A program made the translations under genes and the position numbers. From CAADGU01 sp964467705 (GTDB lineage: Bacteria > Chloroflexota > Anaerolineae > Promineifilales > Promineifilaceae), in assembly GCA_964467705.1 (NCBI GenBank), contig CAYXUZ010000005.1, positions 1 to 64,000 of the forward strand: a stretch of DNA of 64,000 nucleotides. Direction: 5' to 3'. Positions 31,592 to 40,089 of the stretch are shown piece by piece. Under the pieces are notes generated by a model, which was given only the letters and a program-made list of their open reading frames with translations, was not told the origin of the DNA and did not search any database. Every line of letters begins with the position of its first letter. The stretch's first letter is position 1.

Positions 31592-33643
31592 ATGGAACTC
31601 ACCATTATTCAACAAGAAGCGATTGCAGCCGGGCAGACCAGTTTTTTGCTAGGGGCGGCGGGGACGGGCAAGACGACGGCGTTGCAGCAGCGGCTGATCC
31701 GGCTGTTGAGTATGGGGGAGCCGGCGTATACGATTCTGGTGATGGTGGCGGAGCCGGATCAGGCACGGCCGTACCTGGACACCGTACACAAGTCAGGGCT
31801 GGGGCCATATGCCGACCTGAAGATTACGACCTATAACCAGATGGCGCAGGAGATGGTGGAGTTGTTCTGGCCGTTGGTGGCACGGCCGGCTGGCTTTACC
31901 ACTCCCTATCGTCCCCCTACCTTTCTCAGTTATGACCTGGCGCAACTGTTGATGTGGCACGTCATCACCCCCATGCTGCACGAGGGGGCGTTTGCCGATT
32001 TACGGCTACGGCCGCAGCAAATCGTCAGCCAACTTTTGGATACACTCAACCGGGCGGCGTTGAATGGCCTGAGCCTGGAAGAGGCGATTGAGCGGCAAAA
32101 ACGCACCTGGACGGGGGAACCGGAGCGGCTGCTGCATCTGGATGACGCTGCCAAAGCAGCCCGCACCTTCCGCCAATCCTGCCGGGATAACAGCCTGCTC
32201 GACCTCTCCCTGGCAGTGCGGGTCTTTGATACGCAGCTTGTCCATCACGAGGTGTTCAAGAACTACTTCCGGGAACGGTATCGCCACCTGATTGTGGATA
32301 ACGTGGAGGAGCAAACTCCCGCCGGGCAGAATTTTGTGAGCGAATTGATGGATGTGACGCAAACGACGGCCGTGGCCTACGATGGCGGTGGCGGTTACAA
32401 ACGTTTCCTGGCGGCCGACCCCGACGGGGCGCGCCAGTTTTACCACCGCAGCGTCTACCAGTTTCAATTTACCGACAGTTTTACGACCACACCTGCTTTG
32501 GAAAATGTGGCGAATCTGGTAGAGAATTTTTTGCTGTTCACCGACAAACCGACGGCGGTAGCGAAGGAGGCGATCAGTGGGGTGGTGTACGGCCGTTACC
32601 GCCGCGAAATGGTGCAAAACCTGGCCCGCTTCCTGCCCGAACTGATGGCTGAACAAGGACTGGCTCCCTACGAAATCGCCATCATCACCCCGTACCTGGA
32701 TGGGGCACTACGTTATCTGTTAGGTAACGCCCTGAAAGAAGCTGGACTTCCCTACCGCGAACTGCGCCGCCGTTCCAGCCCGCGTGATGAGCCGCGTGTG
32801 CGCGCCTGGCTCACCTGGCTGGCGCTGGCCCATCCCAACTGGGACGTGCATCCGTCCGCGTATGATGTGGCCGAGGCGCTGACTCTGACCGTACATGGTT
32901 TTGACCCCGCCCGCGCCGAACTGCTGACCGAACGGCTCTACCGCCTGGATGTGCCCGATTTACTACCGATTAGTGAACTGCCACCGCGCCTGGTGGAGCG
33001 GGTGGGATTTGATTTGGTGGGATTAGTTGAGGAGTTGCGTCTGTGGCTGGAGGCGGTGGATACCACGACGCCGCTGGATCACAGTTTGCATGATTTGTTC
33101 CAATTACTATCGCAAAAGCGTTTTCAGCCGGAGCCGGATCTGGCAGGTGCGGCGGTGTGTGACTGGTTGGTGAAAGCGGCCACGCGCCTGCGCCAATCGG
33201 CCGAGGCGATAGGTTTCAAGACATCGGCTGAGGTTGGCGCCGCGTTTATTGATGGCATTAACAATGGCTTAGTGACGGCCAATCCGCCTGACCTGGGCGA
33301 CCCACCCGACCCGGAAGGGATTACGATTTCCACGATTTATGGTTATTTGCTGGCGGGCAGTCCGGTGCGGGTGCAGGTGTGGCTGGAAACGGCGGCCACC
33401 GGCTGGTGGGACATTCCCAATCAACCGTTGAGCAATGCCTTTGTGTTGGCGCAGAGTTATGATGTGTCACGGCCGTGGACGGTGGAAGAGGATTACGCCA
33501 TTCGCAACGAACTGCTGGCCCGCCTCATTCGCGGCCTCACTGCTCGCTGTGCCGAAAGCGTGGTGCTGGCTACCAGCGACCTGGATCGGCGCGGCGTCCG
33601 CCAGGACGGCCCCCTCTGGCGCGCCTTGCAGTCCGTTCGATAG
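31592..33643 (+). CDS. UvrD/Rep-like superfamily 1 protein with altered Walker B motif
   Basis: 683 residues. Motif I is intact (LLGAAGTGKTTALQQRL, about residues 19-35). The Walker B/motif II position reads HLIVDNVEEQTPAG instead of the usual VDEFQD, so the catalytic Asp-Glu pair is changed. Later blocks (YEIAIITPYLDGALRYLL, and ISTIYGYLLAGSPVRVQVWLE in place of motifs V and VI) are diverged. It may bind ATP and DNA but unwind poorly, or act in repair or defence as an inactive relative. No nuclease domain is visible. It starts 32 nt after the bc-operon terminator. Confidence 0.75.
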   Translation: MELTIIQQEAIAAGQTSFLLGAAGTGKTTALQQRLIRLLSMGEPAYTILVMVAEPDQARPYLDTVHKSGLGPYADLKITTYNQMAQEMVELFWPLVARPAGFTTPYRPPTFLSYDLAQLLMWHVITPMLHEGAFADLRLRPQQIVSQLLDTLNRAALNGLSLEEAIERQKRTWTGEPERLLHLDDAAKAARTFRQSCRDNSLLDLSLAVRVFDTQLVHHEVFKNYFRERYRHLIVDNVEEQTPAGQNFVSELMDVTQTTAVAYDGGGGYKRFLAADPDGARQFYHRSVYQFQFTDSFTTTPALENVANLVENFLLFTDKPTAVAKEAISGVVYGRYRREMVQNLARFLPELMAEQGLAPYEIAIITPYLDGALRYLLGNALKEAGLPYRELRRRSSPRDEPRVRAWLTWLALAHPNWDVHPSAYDVAEALTLTVHGFDPARAELLTERLYRLDVPDLLPISELPPRLVERVGFDLVGLVEELRLWLEAVDTTTPLDHSLHDLFQLLSQKRFQPEPDLAGAAVCDWLVKAATRLRQSAEAIGFKTSAEVGAAFIDGINNGLVTANPPDLGDPPDPEGITISTIYGYLLAGSPVRVQVWLETAATGWWDIPNQPLSNAFVLAQSYDVSRPWTVEEDYAIRNELLARLIRGLTARCAESVVLATSDLDRRGVRQDGPLWRALQSVR

Positions 33644-33732
33644 GAAAATGGGGGGAAAAGACGGCCGTATGCTCAAAAAAACCTCAGAAAACAGCCCAAA
33701 ACCTTTGAGTAACGGCTGAGTGAGCCTGAGAA

Positions 33733-33880
33733 ACGATTCGGGAAGTCGAAGGAATGATTCAGGAAGTTGAAGGAACGGTTCAGGAAGCCGAAGGAATGAT
33801 TCAGGAAGCCGAAGGAACGGCTCAGGAAGTCGAAGGAATAATTCAGGAAGCCGAAGGAACGATTCAGGAAGTTTGAAGGA
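33733..33880. repeat. 21-bp tandem repeat, seven units
   Basis: Units start at 33733, 33754, 33775, 33796, 33817, 33838 and 33859, consensus A(T/C)GATTCAGGAAGCCGAAGGA. Odd and even units alternate ACG and ATG (ATA in unit 6) at the beginning, so the true period is 42 bp. The last unit has a 1-bp insertion. There are no unique spacers, so this is not CRISPR. Confidence 0.92.
33754..33876 (+). CDS. Possible 40-residue heptad-repeat peptide
   Basis: An ATG in the second repeat unit opens a frame of 40 codons made wholly of 7-residue units (MIQEVEG, TVQEAEG, and so on), ending QEV and TGA. Hydrophobic residues fall at positions 2 and 5 of each heptad, as in a short acidic coiled coil. The minus strand is also open through the array and would give RSFGFLN-type heptads. 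No good RBS. Expression is uncertain. Confidence 0.35.
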   Translation: MIQEVEGTVQEAEGMIQEAEGTAQEVEGIIQEAEGTIQEV

Positions 33881-33933
33881 CGACTAACTAACCGCATTTT
33901 GCCTTATCCGGCGCGTGTTTTGAGGAAGAGAAG

Positions 33934-34779
33934 ATGAGTAAGCAGGAAGAGACGATGATTGTAGCTTTTCAGGGGGAACCGGGGGCGTATTCGGAGCAGG
34001 CAGTGCATGAACATTGTGGGGCGGAGACACGGACACGGCCGTGCCGCACATTCACCGAAATTTTTGAGAGCATTCACAATGGCGAAGCCACCCATGGCAT
34101 GTTGCCGGTGGAAAATTCGTTGGCGGGTATGATTGCCCCGGCCTATGATTTGCTCATTGACCACGATTTGCGGGTGCAGGCGGAAGTGATTGTGAAGGTG
34201 GAACATTACCTGATGGCCCCCGCCGGAATGCAGTTGAAAGATGTCAAACGGGCCATCTCCCACCCGCAGGCGTTGGCGCAATGTGAACAAAGTCTGCGGC
34301 GGCTGCACATTCAGCCGGTGGAGCATTATGACACGGCCGGAGCGGCCCGCGATCTGGCGGCCAGTCCGCAACCGGGCACGGCGGCCATTGCCAGCAAACT
34401 GGCGGCAGAAACGTACAATCTGGAAGTGCTGGCGCAGCACATTGAAGACCAGCCGTTTAACTACACCCGCTTCTTTTTACTGGGCAAAACAGACCCGCCG
34501 CGCCAGGACCCCAGCAAAACTTCGATCATTTTTACCACGCGCCACACCCCTGGAGCGCTCCATTCCATTTTGGGTGAACTGGCCGACCGGGGCATCAACC
34601 TGACGAAGATTGAGTCTCGGCCGCGCCGCAATCGTCCCTGGCATTATCGTTTTTTTGTGGATTTTGAGGGGCACGAGAGTGATGAGAATGTGAAGGTAGC
34701 CATGCTTGGCATCCTCAAACATTCCTCGTTTTTGCAGGTGTTGGGCAGTTACCCCATGGCCAAGATCAACGGCAATTGA
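33934..34779 (+). CDS. pheA: Prephenate dehydratase
   Basis: Converts prephenate to phenylpyruvate for phenylalanine synthesis. 281 residues: a periplasmic-binding-protein-like catalytic domain (IVAFQGEPGAYSEQA at the start, MLPVENSLAGM, and QPFNYTRFFLLG with the catalytic Thr-Arg-Phe) and a C-terminal ACT domain (GALHSILGELADRGINLTKIESRP...HYRFFVDFEGH) for allosteric control by phenylalanine. No chorismate mutase domain is fused. ATG at 33934 has GAGGAAGAG upstream; ATG at 33955 is a possible alternative with its own AGGAAGAG. Its stop lies in a 16-bp palindrome shared with the convergent gene. Confidence 0.94.
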   Translation: MSKQEETMIVAFQGEPGAYSEQAVHEHCGAETRTRPCRTFTEIFESIHNGEATHGMLPVENSLAGMIAPAYDLLIDHDLRVQAEVIVKVEHYLMAPAGMQLKDVKRAISHPQALAQCEQSLRRLHIQPVEHYDTAGAARDLAASPQPGTAAIASKLAAETYNLEVLAQHIEDQPFNYTRFFLLGKTDPPRQDPSKTSIIFTTRHTPGALHSILGELADRGINLTKIESRPRRNRPWHYRFFVDFEGHESDENVKVAMLGILKHSSFLQVLGSYPMAKINGN

Positions 34780-34798
34780 CAATTGTCAATTATCAATG
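34771..34798. repeat. 16-bp palindrome and short-word repeat at convergent gene ends
   Basis: ATTGACAATTGTCAAT at 34775-34790 is a perfect palindrome. It contains the stop of prephenate dehydratase on the plus strand, and its other half encodes the end of the minus-strand glycosyltransferase (PIDN and stop). Confidence 0.8.
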
Positions 34799-37578
34799 GG
34801 TTGGAGGCGGATGGCGTCGCTGGTTGTGCCGTCGGGGAGAGTGGCTTGCAGGCGACGGCCGTTTTCCGCCAGATAAATGCCCACTTCCAATGGATAAGTT
34901 CCAGGGGGGGCGGTTTCCGGCAAGACAATCTGATAACTGTCAATCACAATTTCGCCCACCTGCCAGCGCGTAGTGGGGTATTGGCCTTGTTGCGGCATCA
35001 CATCTTGCTGCCAGGCGCAGGGGTTACACGTGCCATCCGGCTGTAACAAATGGACAAAGATGGTGTAATCATCCCTCGGAAGTTGGGCTGCCTGCCAGAC
35101 GAGGGTGAGGGTGTAGACGCCCGGCTCATCCGTGGCGTTCAGGCTGTAACCGAGCAGGGAGATTTCGTCACCAAAAATGGCGTTGACATCATTTTCAAAT
35201 GGGGGTGGCGCGAAAAGACGCTGTGTTGCATTGACGGCAAGTAAGCCCAGGTCAACTCCTTTGAGTTTCTCCCCGTTTTCATTAAAAAACCTGGCAATCA
35301 GTTGATACGCTCCAGCCGGTATATCAGCGGGAATAGACAGAATCTGGCGGTCTATGATGAATTGAGGTGGCTGCCATTCGCTGAAAGGGTAACGGCCGTA
35401 AGCAGGCTGAGTCTCCAAAATGATGTATTCTGTGCCAGATGAAGGATGTCTGAGGATAAATTGGGTTGTGGTTGGGGCAACTGCTCTGGTGGCTAGCCAC
35501 CATAACGCCAGCCCATACGGTTCGCCGGTTGCGGTTTCGTCAGCGCCTCGTTCATACCCTAATAGCCGAAGATTTGGCCGTATTTCTTGTTCCGACACAT
35601 GGGGTGGTTGGGGTATTTCATTCGGGAGGCCAGCTACCTGAACAACTACGTTGTCAATGAGATAAGCGCTGCCAGCGTAACGGCCGTTGGCATCCAATCG
35701 GGGCAGCAATTCTCCGGTTGATCCGGAAAACAACCCCACACGCAGCCGGTAACGATCTGGCGGTGCACCTGCTGGAATGGGCACATCTACTCGTTGCACA
35801 ATAATCTCGTCTGGCGACCACTGACTTGCCGGATAAGCAAAAGTTTCTATCTGGCTCCAGCGGTGCCCTTGCCTATCTTCCAGATGTACAAATGGGGAGA
35901 AATCACCCATCTGCAATTGGTTGATCTGCCAATAAAGGGTGAGTGGCAGGGTGCTGTCGGGTGAGCCATTGCCTAAATCATAGCCAAGCAGGGTGATGCT
36001 GCCACCAAAATTGGCGCCCACCAGATGGCTGATGATGAGTGGAGGGGTAGTGGTTAACTCATAAGCTTCATACGCCGGGCTGCCATCGGGGGCCAGACTG
36101 GACGGTAACGGCGTGGCCTGGGCAAAGTAAGGCGCGGCCCAGGTCGGTAAGGGGCTGTTATGGGGGAAGATGTAGACGGCCGTTTGTCCCGGCGGAAATA
36201 CCACGGCCTGGCTTTGCGGTAGCCACTTCACCTGCCCGTACTTCTCGCTCAGATAGGCTAATGTTGGATGCTGGTAATGTTCGGCAGCCACATACAGTTG
36301 TTTGCCGGTGGTATCCAGATCATTCAGGAAACTGGCGGCGGCGGCCAGGTCGCCATCCGTCTCAAAAAAAACGTCGCCCCTCATGCCCCACTGCTGGAAA
36401 TAGAGCCGGTCTACGTGTAAGCTGCCGACCATGAGTACCAGGGTGGCGATGACGATCGCGGCGGTGGTAGGCTGCGGCCGGCCAAAACGGGCCTGCACAT
36501 CATTAAGCAGTGTCATCAGGCCGATGGCTGGCAAGTAAAAGATGAAGGGGATAAGGCCAAAGGAGCGGATGTTGCTTGGAACAATTTCATTTACGGCCAG
36601 GGCAGTGGGCAAAATCATCACCAGCGGCGCCAGGATAAGCAGCAATGCCGCGCCACGTTGCCAATCGGTTGTTGTTTTGCGCCAGCGTATGAGCAGTGTA
36701 CCCCAACCGACCAGCAGCAGGCCGCCCCAGAACCAGCCGAACAACGGCCGTCCGGGTAAATTGAAGCGCATATAAGGATCGCCCTGCAAAAAAAACATCC
36801 CCAGTGATTTGAGGTAGCTTTGGGGAATAGTAAGGCCACTGCCATCGGGGGCGACCTGGGAAATCCGCACCCAAAAAGCATCCGGGTGCAGGCGGAAATA
36901 GTTGAGCAGGGGCAGGGTGATGACAAAGGCGACGAGAAGAGTAACGGCCGTTTGCCGCCATCGTAATTGCCAGTTCGTGCGGCTAAACAAGAGGGGCAAT
37001 AAAGCCACCAGCAACAGTAGCGGAAATAGACGCACGGCGAGATAAGTGTAAGCCGACAACCCCAAAAAAATACCGGCAAACATACACCAGCCCCAATGAT
37101 TCAAGCGATAACCCCGCCACAACGCCGCGATTGTCAGGGCTTGCAACAATGGTTGCGTGTTCACGCGGAACCCCAATCGGCTAAAGAGCAGAAACCAGAA
37201 ACTTACAGTTAATAAGGAAACGGCTAACAAAGCCACACGGCGGTCACGGCTTATCTCCATGCCCAACCAGTAAGTTGTGGCAATAGTAAGCAGGCTGATG
37301 TAAACGGCCGTTAAGCGCAGCGAAAACACGGAACTACCTACCAGTCTCGTTATCGCCCCCGCCAGATAAAAAAACAGCACTTCTTTGCCAGTGTAGCTAG
37401 AAATAAATACAGGCCGATAACCGTCAAAAGCAATTTGGGCAACTAATGTGCCGTTGGCTGCTTCATCATAATGCAGGCCCGGCAATTGATCGGATAAGTT
37501 GGGTATTCGTAATGTGATTGCTGCCATCAGGCAAAGTAGCATGAAAAGGAGGGCGTGATGGTAACGAATATAATGCAT
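34786..37578 (-). CDS. GT39/ArnT-like membrane glycosyltransferase with three repeated C-terminal domains
   Basis: 930 residues. The N-terminal half has about ten membrane helices and the luminal-type acidic motif LHYDEAANGTLVA in the first loop, as in PMT/ArnT-type enzymes that use polyprenyl-phosphate sugars. The C-terminal 430 residues form three similar beta-sandwich-like units, each beginning with a strand such as ITLLGYDLG, LRLLGYERG or ISLLGYSLN. Each continues through 'LTLYWQ', 'FVHL.D..G' and 'PAGAPPDRYRLRVGLF'-type strands. These units are probably extracytoplasmic and may bind glycans or the acceptor. Start ATG at 37576-37578. Seven ACGGCCGT copies. It is convergent with pheA. Confidence 0.82.
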   Translation of the reverse strand: MHYIRYHHALLFMLLCLMAAITLRIPNLSDQLPGLHYDEAANGTLVAQIAFDGYRPVFISSYTGKEVLFFYLAGAITRLVGSSVFSLRLTAVYISLLTIATTYWLGMEISRDRRVALLAVSLLTVSFWFLLFSRLGFRVNTQPLLQALTIAALWRGYRLNHWGWCMFAGIFLGLSAYTYLAVRLFPLLLLVALLPLLFSRTNWQLRWRQTAVTLLVAFVITLPLLNYFRLHPDAFWVRISQVAPDGSGLTIPQSYLKSLGMFFLQGDPYMRFNLPGRPLFGWFWGGLLLVGWGTLLIRWRKTTTDWQRGAALLLILAPLVMILPTALAVNEIVPSNIRSFGLIPFIFYLPAIGLMTLLNDVQARFGRPQPTTAAIVIATLVLMVGSLHVDRLYFQQWGMRGDVFFETDGDLAAAASFLNDLDTTGKQLYVAAEHYQHPTLAYLSEKYGQVKWLPQSQAVVFPPGQTAVYIFPHNSPLPTWAAPYFAQATPLPSSLAPDGSPAYEAYELTTTPPLIISHLVGANFGGSITLLGYDLGNGSPDSTLPLTLYWQINQLQMGDFSPFVHLEDRQGHRWSQIETFAYPASQWSPDEIIVQRVDVPIPAGAPPDRYRLRVGLFSGSTGELLPRLDANGRYAGSAYLIDNVVVQVAGLPNEIPQPPHVSEQEIRPNLRLLGYERGADETATGEPYGLALWWLATRAVAPTTTQFILRHPSSGTEYIILETQPAYGRYPFSEWQPPQFIIDRQILSIPADIPAGAYQLIARFFNENGEKLKGVDLGLLAVNATQRLFAPPPFENDVNAIFGDEISLLGYSLNATDEPGVYTLTLVWQAAQLPRDDYTIFVHLLQPDGTCNPCAWQQDVMPQQGQYPTTRWQVGEIVIDSYQIVLPETAPPGTYPLEVGIYLAENGRRLQATLPDGTTSDAIRLQPIDN

Positions 37579-37770
37579 ATAGGGGATTTTATCTGCCCGG
37601 TAATTCTGTGTCGAAGTTATAGCATACGTGGCAGAGTTATTGTGATTTATTTCACGTGCGTAGGTTTTGCGTTGGTTTGGCGTAGGGGCGGCGTACAGCC
37701 AGGCGTATATAAGACGTATAAAATCCAGGGTGAAGGGTAAAAAATCTCTTCTTCTTCTCCTCCTTTTAAC

Positions 37771-37800
37771 GAGAGTCAGGTTTCGGCGTTCCTGACTCTC
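37771..37800. other. 10-bp hairpin near the gene with the acidic tail
   Basis: GAGAGTCAGG and CCTGACTCTC pair around a 10-nt loop. Its T-rich flank on the minus strand is weak. It could be a second terminator or a remnant of one. Confidence 0.4.
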
Positions 37801-37807
37801 ACCAACG

Positions 37808-37839
37808 AAAAGGGGCCGGCAAATCAGCCGGCCCCTTTT
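37808..37839 (-). terminator. Strong terminator (bidirectional type)
   Basis: AAAAGGGGCCGGC pairs with GCCGGCCCCTTTT around AAATCA. On the minus strand it lies about 25 nt after the stop of the acidic-tail gene, a typical terminator position. Confidence 0.85.
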
Positions 37840-37864
37840 GCTTTATTGGTTCGCGCGGCCGCGC

Positions 37865-38072
37865 TTACTCTTCCTGCCCCGCGCCGTTCGTGCCGTGAGA
37901 TGTGGTTTCGATGATTTCGATGATCTCAATTGCCTCTGCCGATTCAACGACTTCGACAACTTCAACGATTTCGTCCCCGGCGGGTTCGCCGTTCATCTCG
38001 CCCGGGGCTTCGCCCGCGTACGTCGCATTTTCANNNNNNNNNNTATTTGCCTGCGGCGTCTAAATTCTCCAT
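37865..38072 (-). CDS. Acidic-tail protein interrupted by an assembly gap
   Basis: Two minus-strand pieces flank the N run. On the start side an ATG at 38072 reads MENLDAAGK into the gap. On the end side the frame emerges as ENATYAGEAPGEMNGEPAGD, continues through strongly acidic Glu/Val/Ile repeats, and ends GTNGAGQEE with TAA at 37865-37867. If the gap were exactly ten bases the two pieces would not be in frame. Either the true gap length differs, or two different genes are joined. The end is followed by a strong terminator. The family is not recognisable. Confidence 0.45.
38034..38043. other. Assembly gap (10 N)
   Basis: Ten undetermined bases. The real distance across it is unknown, so linkage between the left 38 kb and the right 26 kb rests on scaffolding only. 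Confidence 0.99.
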
Positions 38073-38342
38073 AGTCTGAAGATTCTTATACCCTAACAGA
38101 TGAAGCAAGGGTAAAGGCATCACCACTAGACTAAACTCCTATTTTCGACAAGTCTCAAGTCAATTAACCTACAGGGTGGGACGGGGTGCATCCCCACTGT
38201 GAAGAAGTACAGTAACTAACAATCCTGGCTTGTAATTGTATTGTGATTCACCCATAAAAATATGTCAATTTGCACATATGCAAATGCGGTTACACAGACT
38301 TACCATAGGAAAAGCGCCAGATGAATTTTGGGTTGTGGTTGA

Positions 38343-39902
38343 ATGATGGAGCAAGAGATGAAGTCAAAAAATAATCTATATAGTGAGTTGGGGCAGATGG
38401 GATATATATCCCCTGAAGCATACAGTACAGCCTGGGTGGCCATGGTGCCTGACAAGACAGATTTGGGTTGTCCCGCATGGCCTGAGGCATTGCACTATCT
38501 GCGTAAGCACCAATTGCCAGATGGCGGTTGGGGGGAGCCGTCTGTCTATTTTGCCCATGAACGTCTTATTTCTACCCTGGCCTCTATACTGGCTTTGTCT
38601 ACCTGGAATGAGCCTTCTGATGCTGACTATATTTCGCGTGGCATTGAGGCAGTCTGCCAGTATGCCCAGCAGTTACCATTGGAATCGGAAGCGCCCATCG
38701 GGTTTGAGTTACTTTTGCCGGGTTTGCTTTCTAAATTGGAGGCTTTCAACCTAAATCTGCCCTCCACACTCTGGTCGGAGGAACTTAAGCAAATTACCGC
38801 CCGGAAAATGGCATTGATCGGTAAATTGGAGATTGATTATTCACAACCGCGAACTTGGTGGTTCAGTATGGAGATGCTGCCAGAAAGTCGGCTGGCGGAA
38901 GTAGATGATCGTATCTTGGATAGGTATGGGTCTATTGCTACTGCAACTGCAACAACAGCTGCTTATTTACGTGCTTTGCGTCTGCACGGCCGTGACTCTG
39001 AACAGGCAGCCGCTTTTCTAAACCATGTGTTAAAACTCGGTAATGGTGGCGTCGGATTTTGTTGGCCTGTTGAAGTCTTTGAACTGACCTGGGTATTAGA
39101 TAGTTTTCGCCGGGCCGGGTTTTCCCCAACAGATCGCGAGATAATGCCGCTAATAAAACAACTGGCCCACATTTATGAATCAGCACCTGCCGGATTATCC
39201 TGGAGTCAGTCATTTCCAGTTAATGACAGTGATAATACGGCCACCGGCTATGCTGTGTTACGATGGGCCGGATTAAAACCGTCAGAAAAGCCATTGCTTA
39301 ATTTTTGGGACACAAACTACTTTTTTACTTACCTGGATGAGCGTTCGCCTTCTGTATCTGCTAATGTCCATGCCCTGATGGCGCTTCGCTACAATCTGGC
39401 CAGCCACGAACATAAACAGTTAGCCATTCGGGTTACGCAATGGTTGCGGGAGCAGTTGAATCGCCATAGTCAGTTCAATGATAAATGGCATATTTCACCG
39501 TTGTATGTCACTTCGCGGGCCATTTCTTCACTGGCAGGCTGGGATGATGAGTTGGCTCAATGGTGTGTGGACTATATTCTTGAGCGTCAGGACGGTACCG
39601 GTGGCTGGGGGAGTGGTAAGCAACCCAGCGTTGAAGAAACAAGTTTTGCTGTCTTAGGGCTAATTGCAGCTGCACAAGCTGGGTTAGCAATAGATGCAAT
39701 GTCATTAAGATCTGCTGGTCAGTTTCTTAACCAGAAGAACACACAGCGCCCTTCAGAGCGTTTATGGATTGGTAAAACCTTATATCAGCCCGTTGGCGTT
39801 GCTATGGGCACGGTATTTGCTGCTCAGGCGGCCCTGGCGAGATACCAGGCTTACACCTGGTCGCAATCTCTTTCAACACTCCCATCACCTTTGCATTTGT
39901 AA
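38343..39902 (+). CDS. Class II diterpene cyclase (copalyl/halimadienyl/kolavenyl diphosphate synthase-like)
   Basis: 519 residues, the size of bacterial class II diterpene cyclases with beta-gamma alpha-barrels. The protonation motif DxDD appears as DSDN (295-298) within PVNDSDNTATGYAVLRWAG. The middle Asp297, the expected general acid, is kept, while the last Asp is Asn. Other hallmarks are QLPDGGWG near the start, YGSIATATATTAAYLRAL and the QW-like ERQDGTGGWGSG near the end. No DDxxD class I motif is seen. It would cyclise geranylgeranyl diphosphate. The close homology pattern to Rv3377c-type enzymes, together with the gene at 41203, suggests a two-enzyme diterpene pathway. A good terminator follows. 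Confidence 0.85.
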   Translation: MMEQEMKSKNNLYSELGQMGYISPEAYSTAWVAMVPDKTDLGCPAWPEALHYLRKHQLPDGGWGEPSVYFAHERLISTLASILALSTWNEPSDADYISRGIEAVCQYAQQLPLESEAPIGFELLLPGLLSKLEAFNLNLPSTLWSEELKQITARKMALIGKLEIDYSQPRTWWFSMEMLPESRLAEVDDRILDRYGSIATATATTAAYLRALRLHGRDSEQAAAFLNHVLKLGNGGVGFCWPVEVFELTWVLDSFRRAGFSPTDREIMPLIKQLAHIYESAPAGLSWSQSFPVNDSDNTATGYAVLRWAGLKPSEKPLLNFWDTNYFFTYLDERSPSVSANVHALMALRYNLASHEHKQLAIRVTQWLREQLNRHSQFNDKWHISPLYVTSRAISSLAGWDDELAQWCVDYILERQDGTGGWGSGKQPSVEETSFAVLGLIAAAQAGLAIDAMSLRSAGQFLNQKNTQRPSERLWIGKTLYQPVGVAMGTVFAAQAALARYQAYTWSQSLSTLPSPLHL

Positions 39903-39940
39903 CTGGCTGAATTCCTGATTCCGAACAAGCTAGATGATAG

Positions 39941-39980
39941 AAAACAGCCCTCCTTTTTGATTATTAAGGAGGGCTGTTTT
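39941..39980. terminator. Bidirectional terminator after the diterpene cyclase gene
   Basis: AAAACAGCCCTCCTT pairs with AAGGAGGGCTGTTTT around a 10-nt loop and is followed by TTTTT on the plus strand. It also has the form needed to terminate the minus-strand gene ending at 40090. Confidence 0.92.
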
Positions 39981-40089
39981 TCGTTGATTTTATATTGGCT
40001 GTGGCTGTTTTTGATCGTGCCACCTTTAGTAAAACTGTCAGATTATGCCCTTTGCCAGCATAGATGTCTGAGCTTGAGCGTTCTGGTTT

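Noticed and set aside
33733..33880. CRISPR array
   Set aside because: Units are contiguous with no spacers, there are no cas genes, and the repeat is only 21 bp.
33673..33897. Minus-strand open frame through the 21-bp repeats (Phe-rich heptads)
   Set aside because: A by-product of a 21-bp unit that is open in several frames. No RBS, and a hydrophobic composition unlike a soluble coiled coil. I kept only the plus-strand peptide, at low confidence.
37838..38074. Plus-strand open frame across the N run
   Set aside because: It exists only because N codons are not stops. The minus strand has a sensible start, end and terminator.
38171..38205. Possible riboswitch upstream of the diterpene cyclase (GGGTGGGACGGGGTGCATCCCC)
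   Set aside because: A short GC-rich hairpin only. I could not match it to any riboswitch core or find an expression platform.
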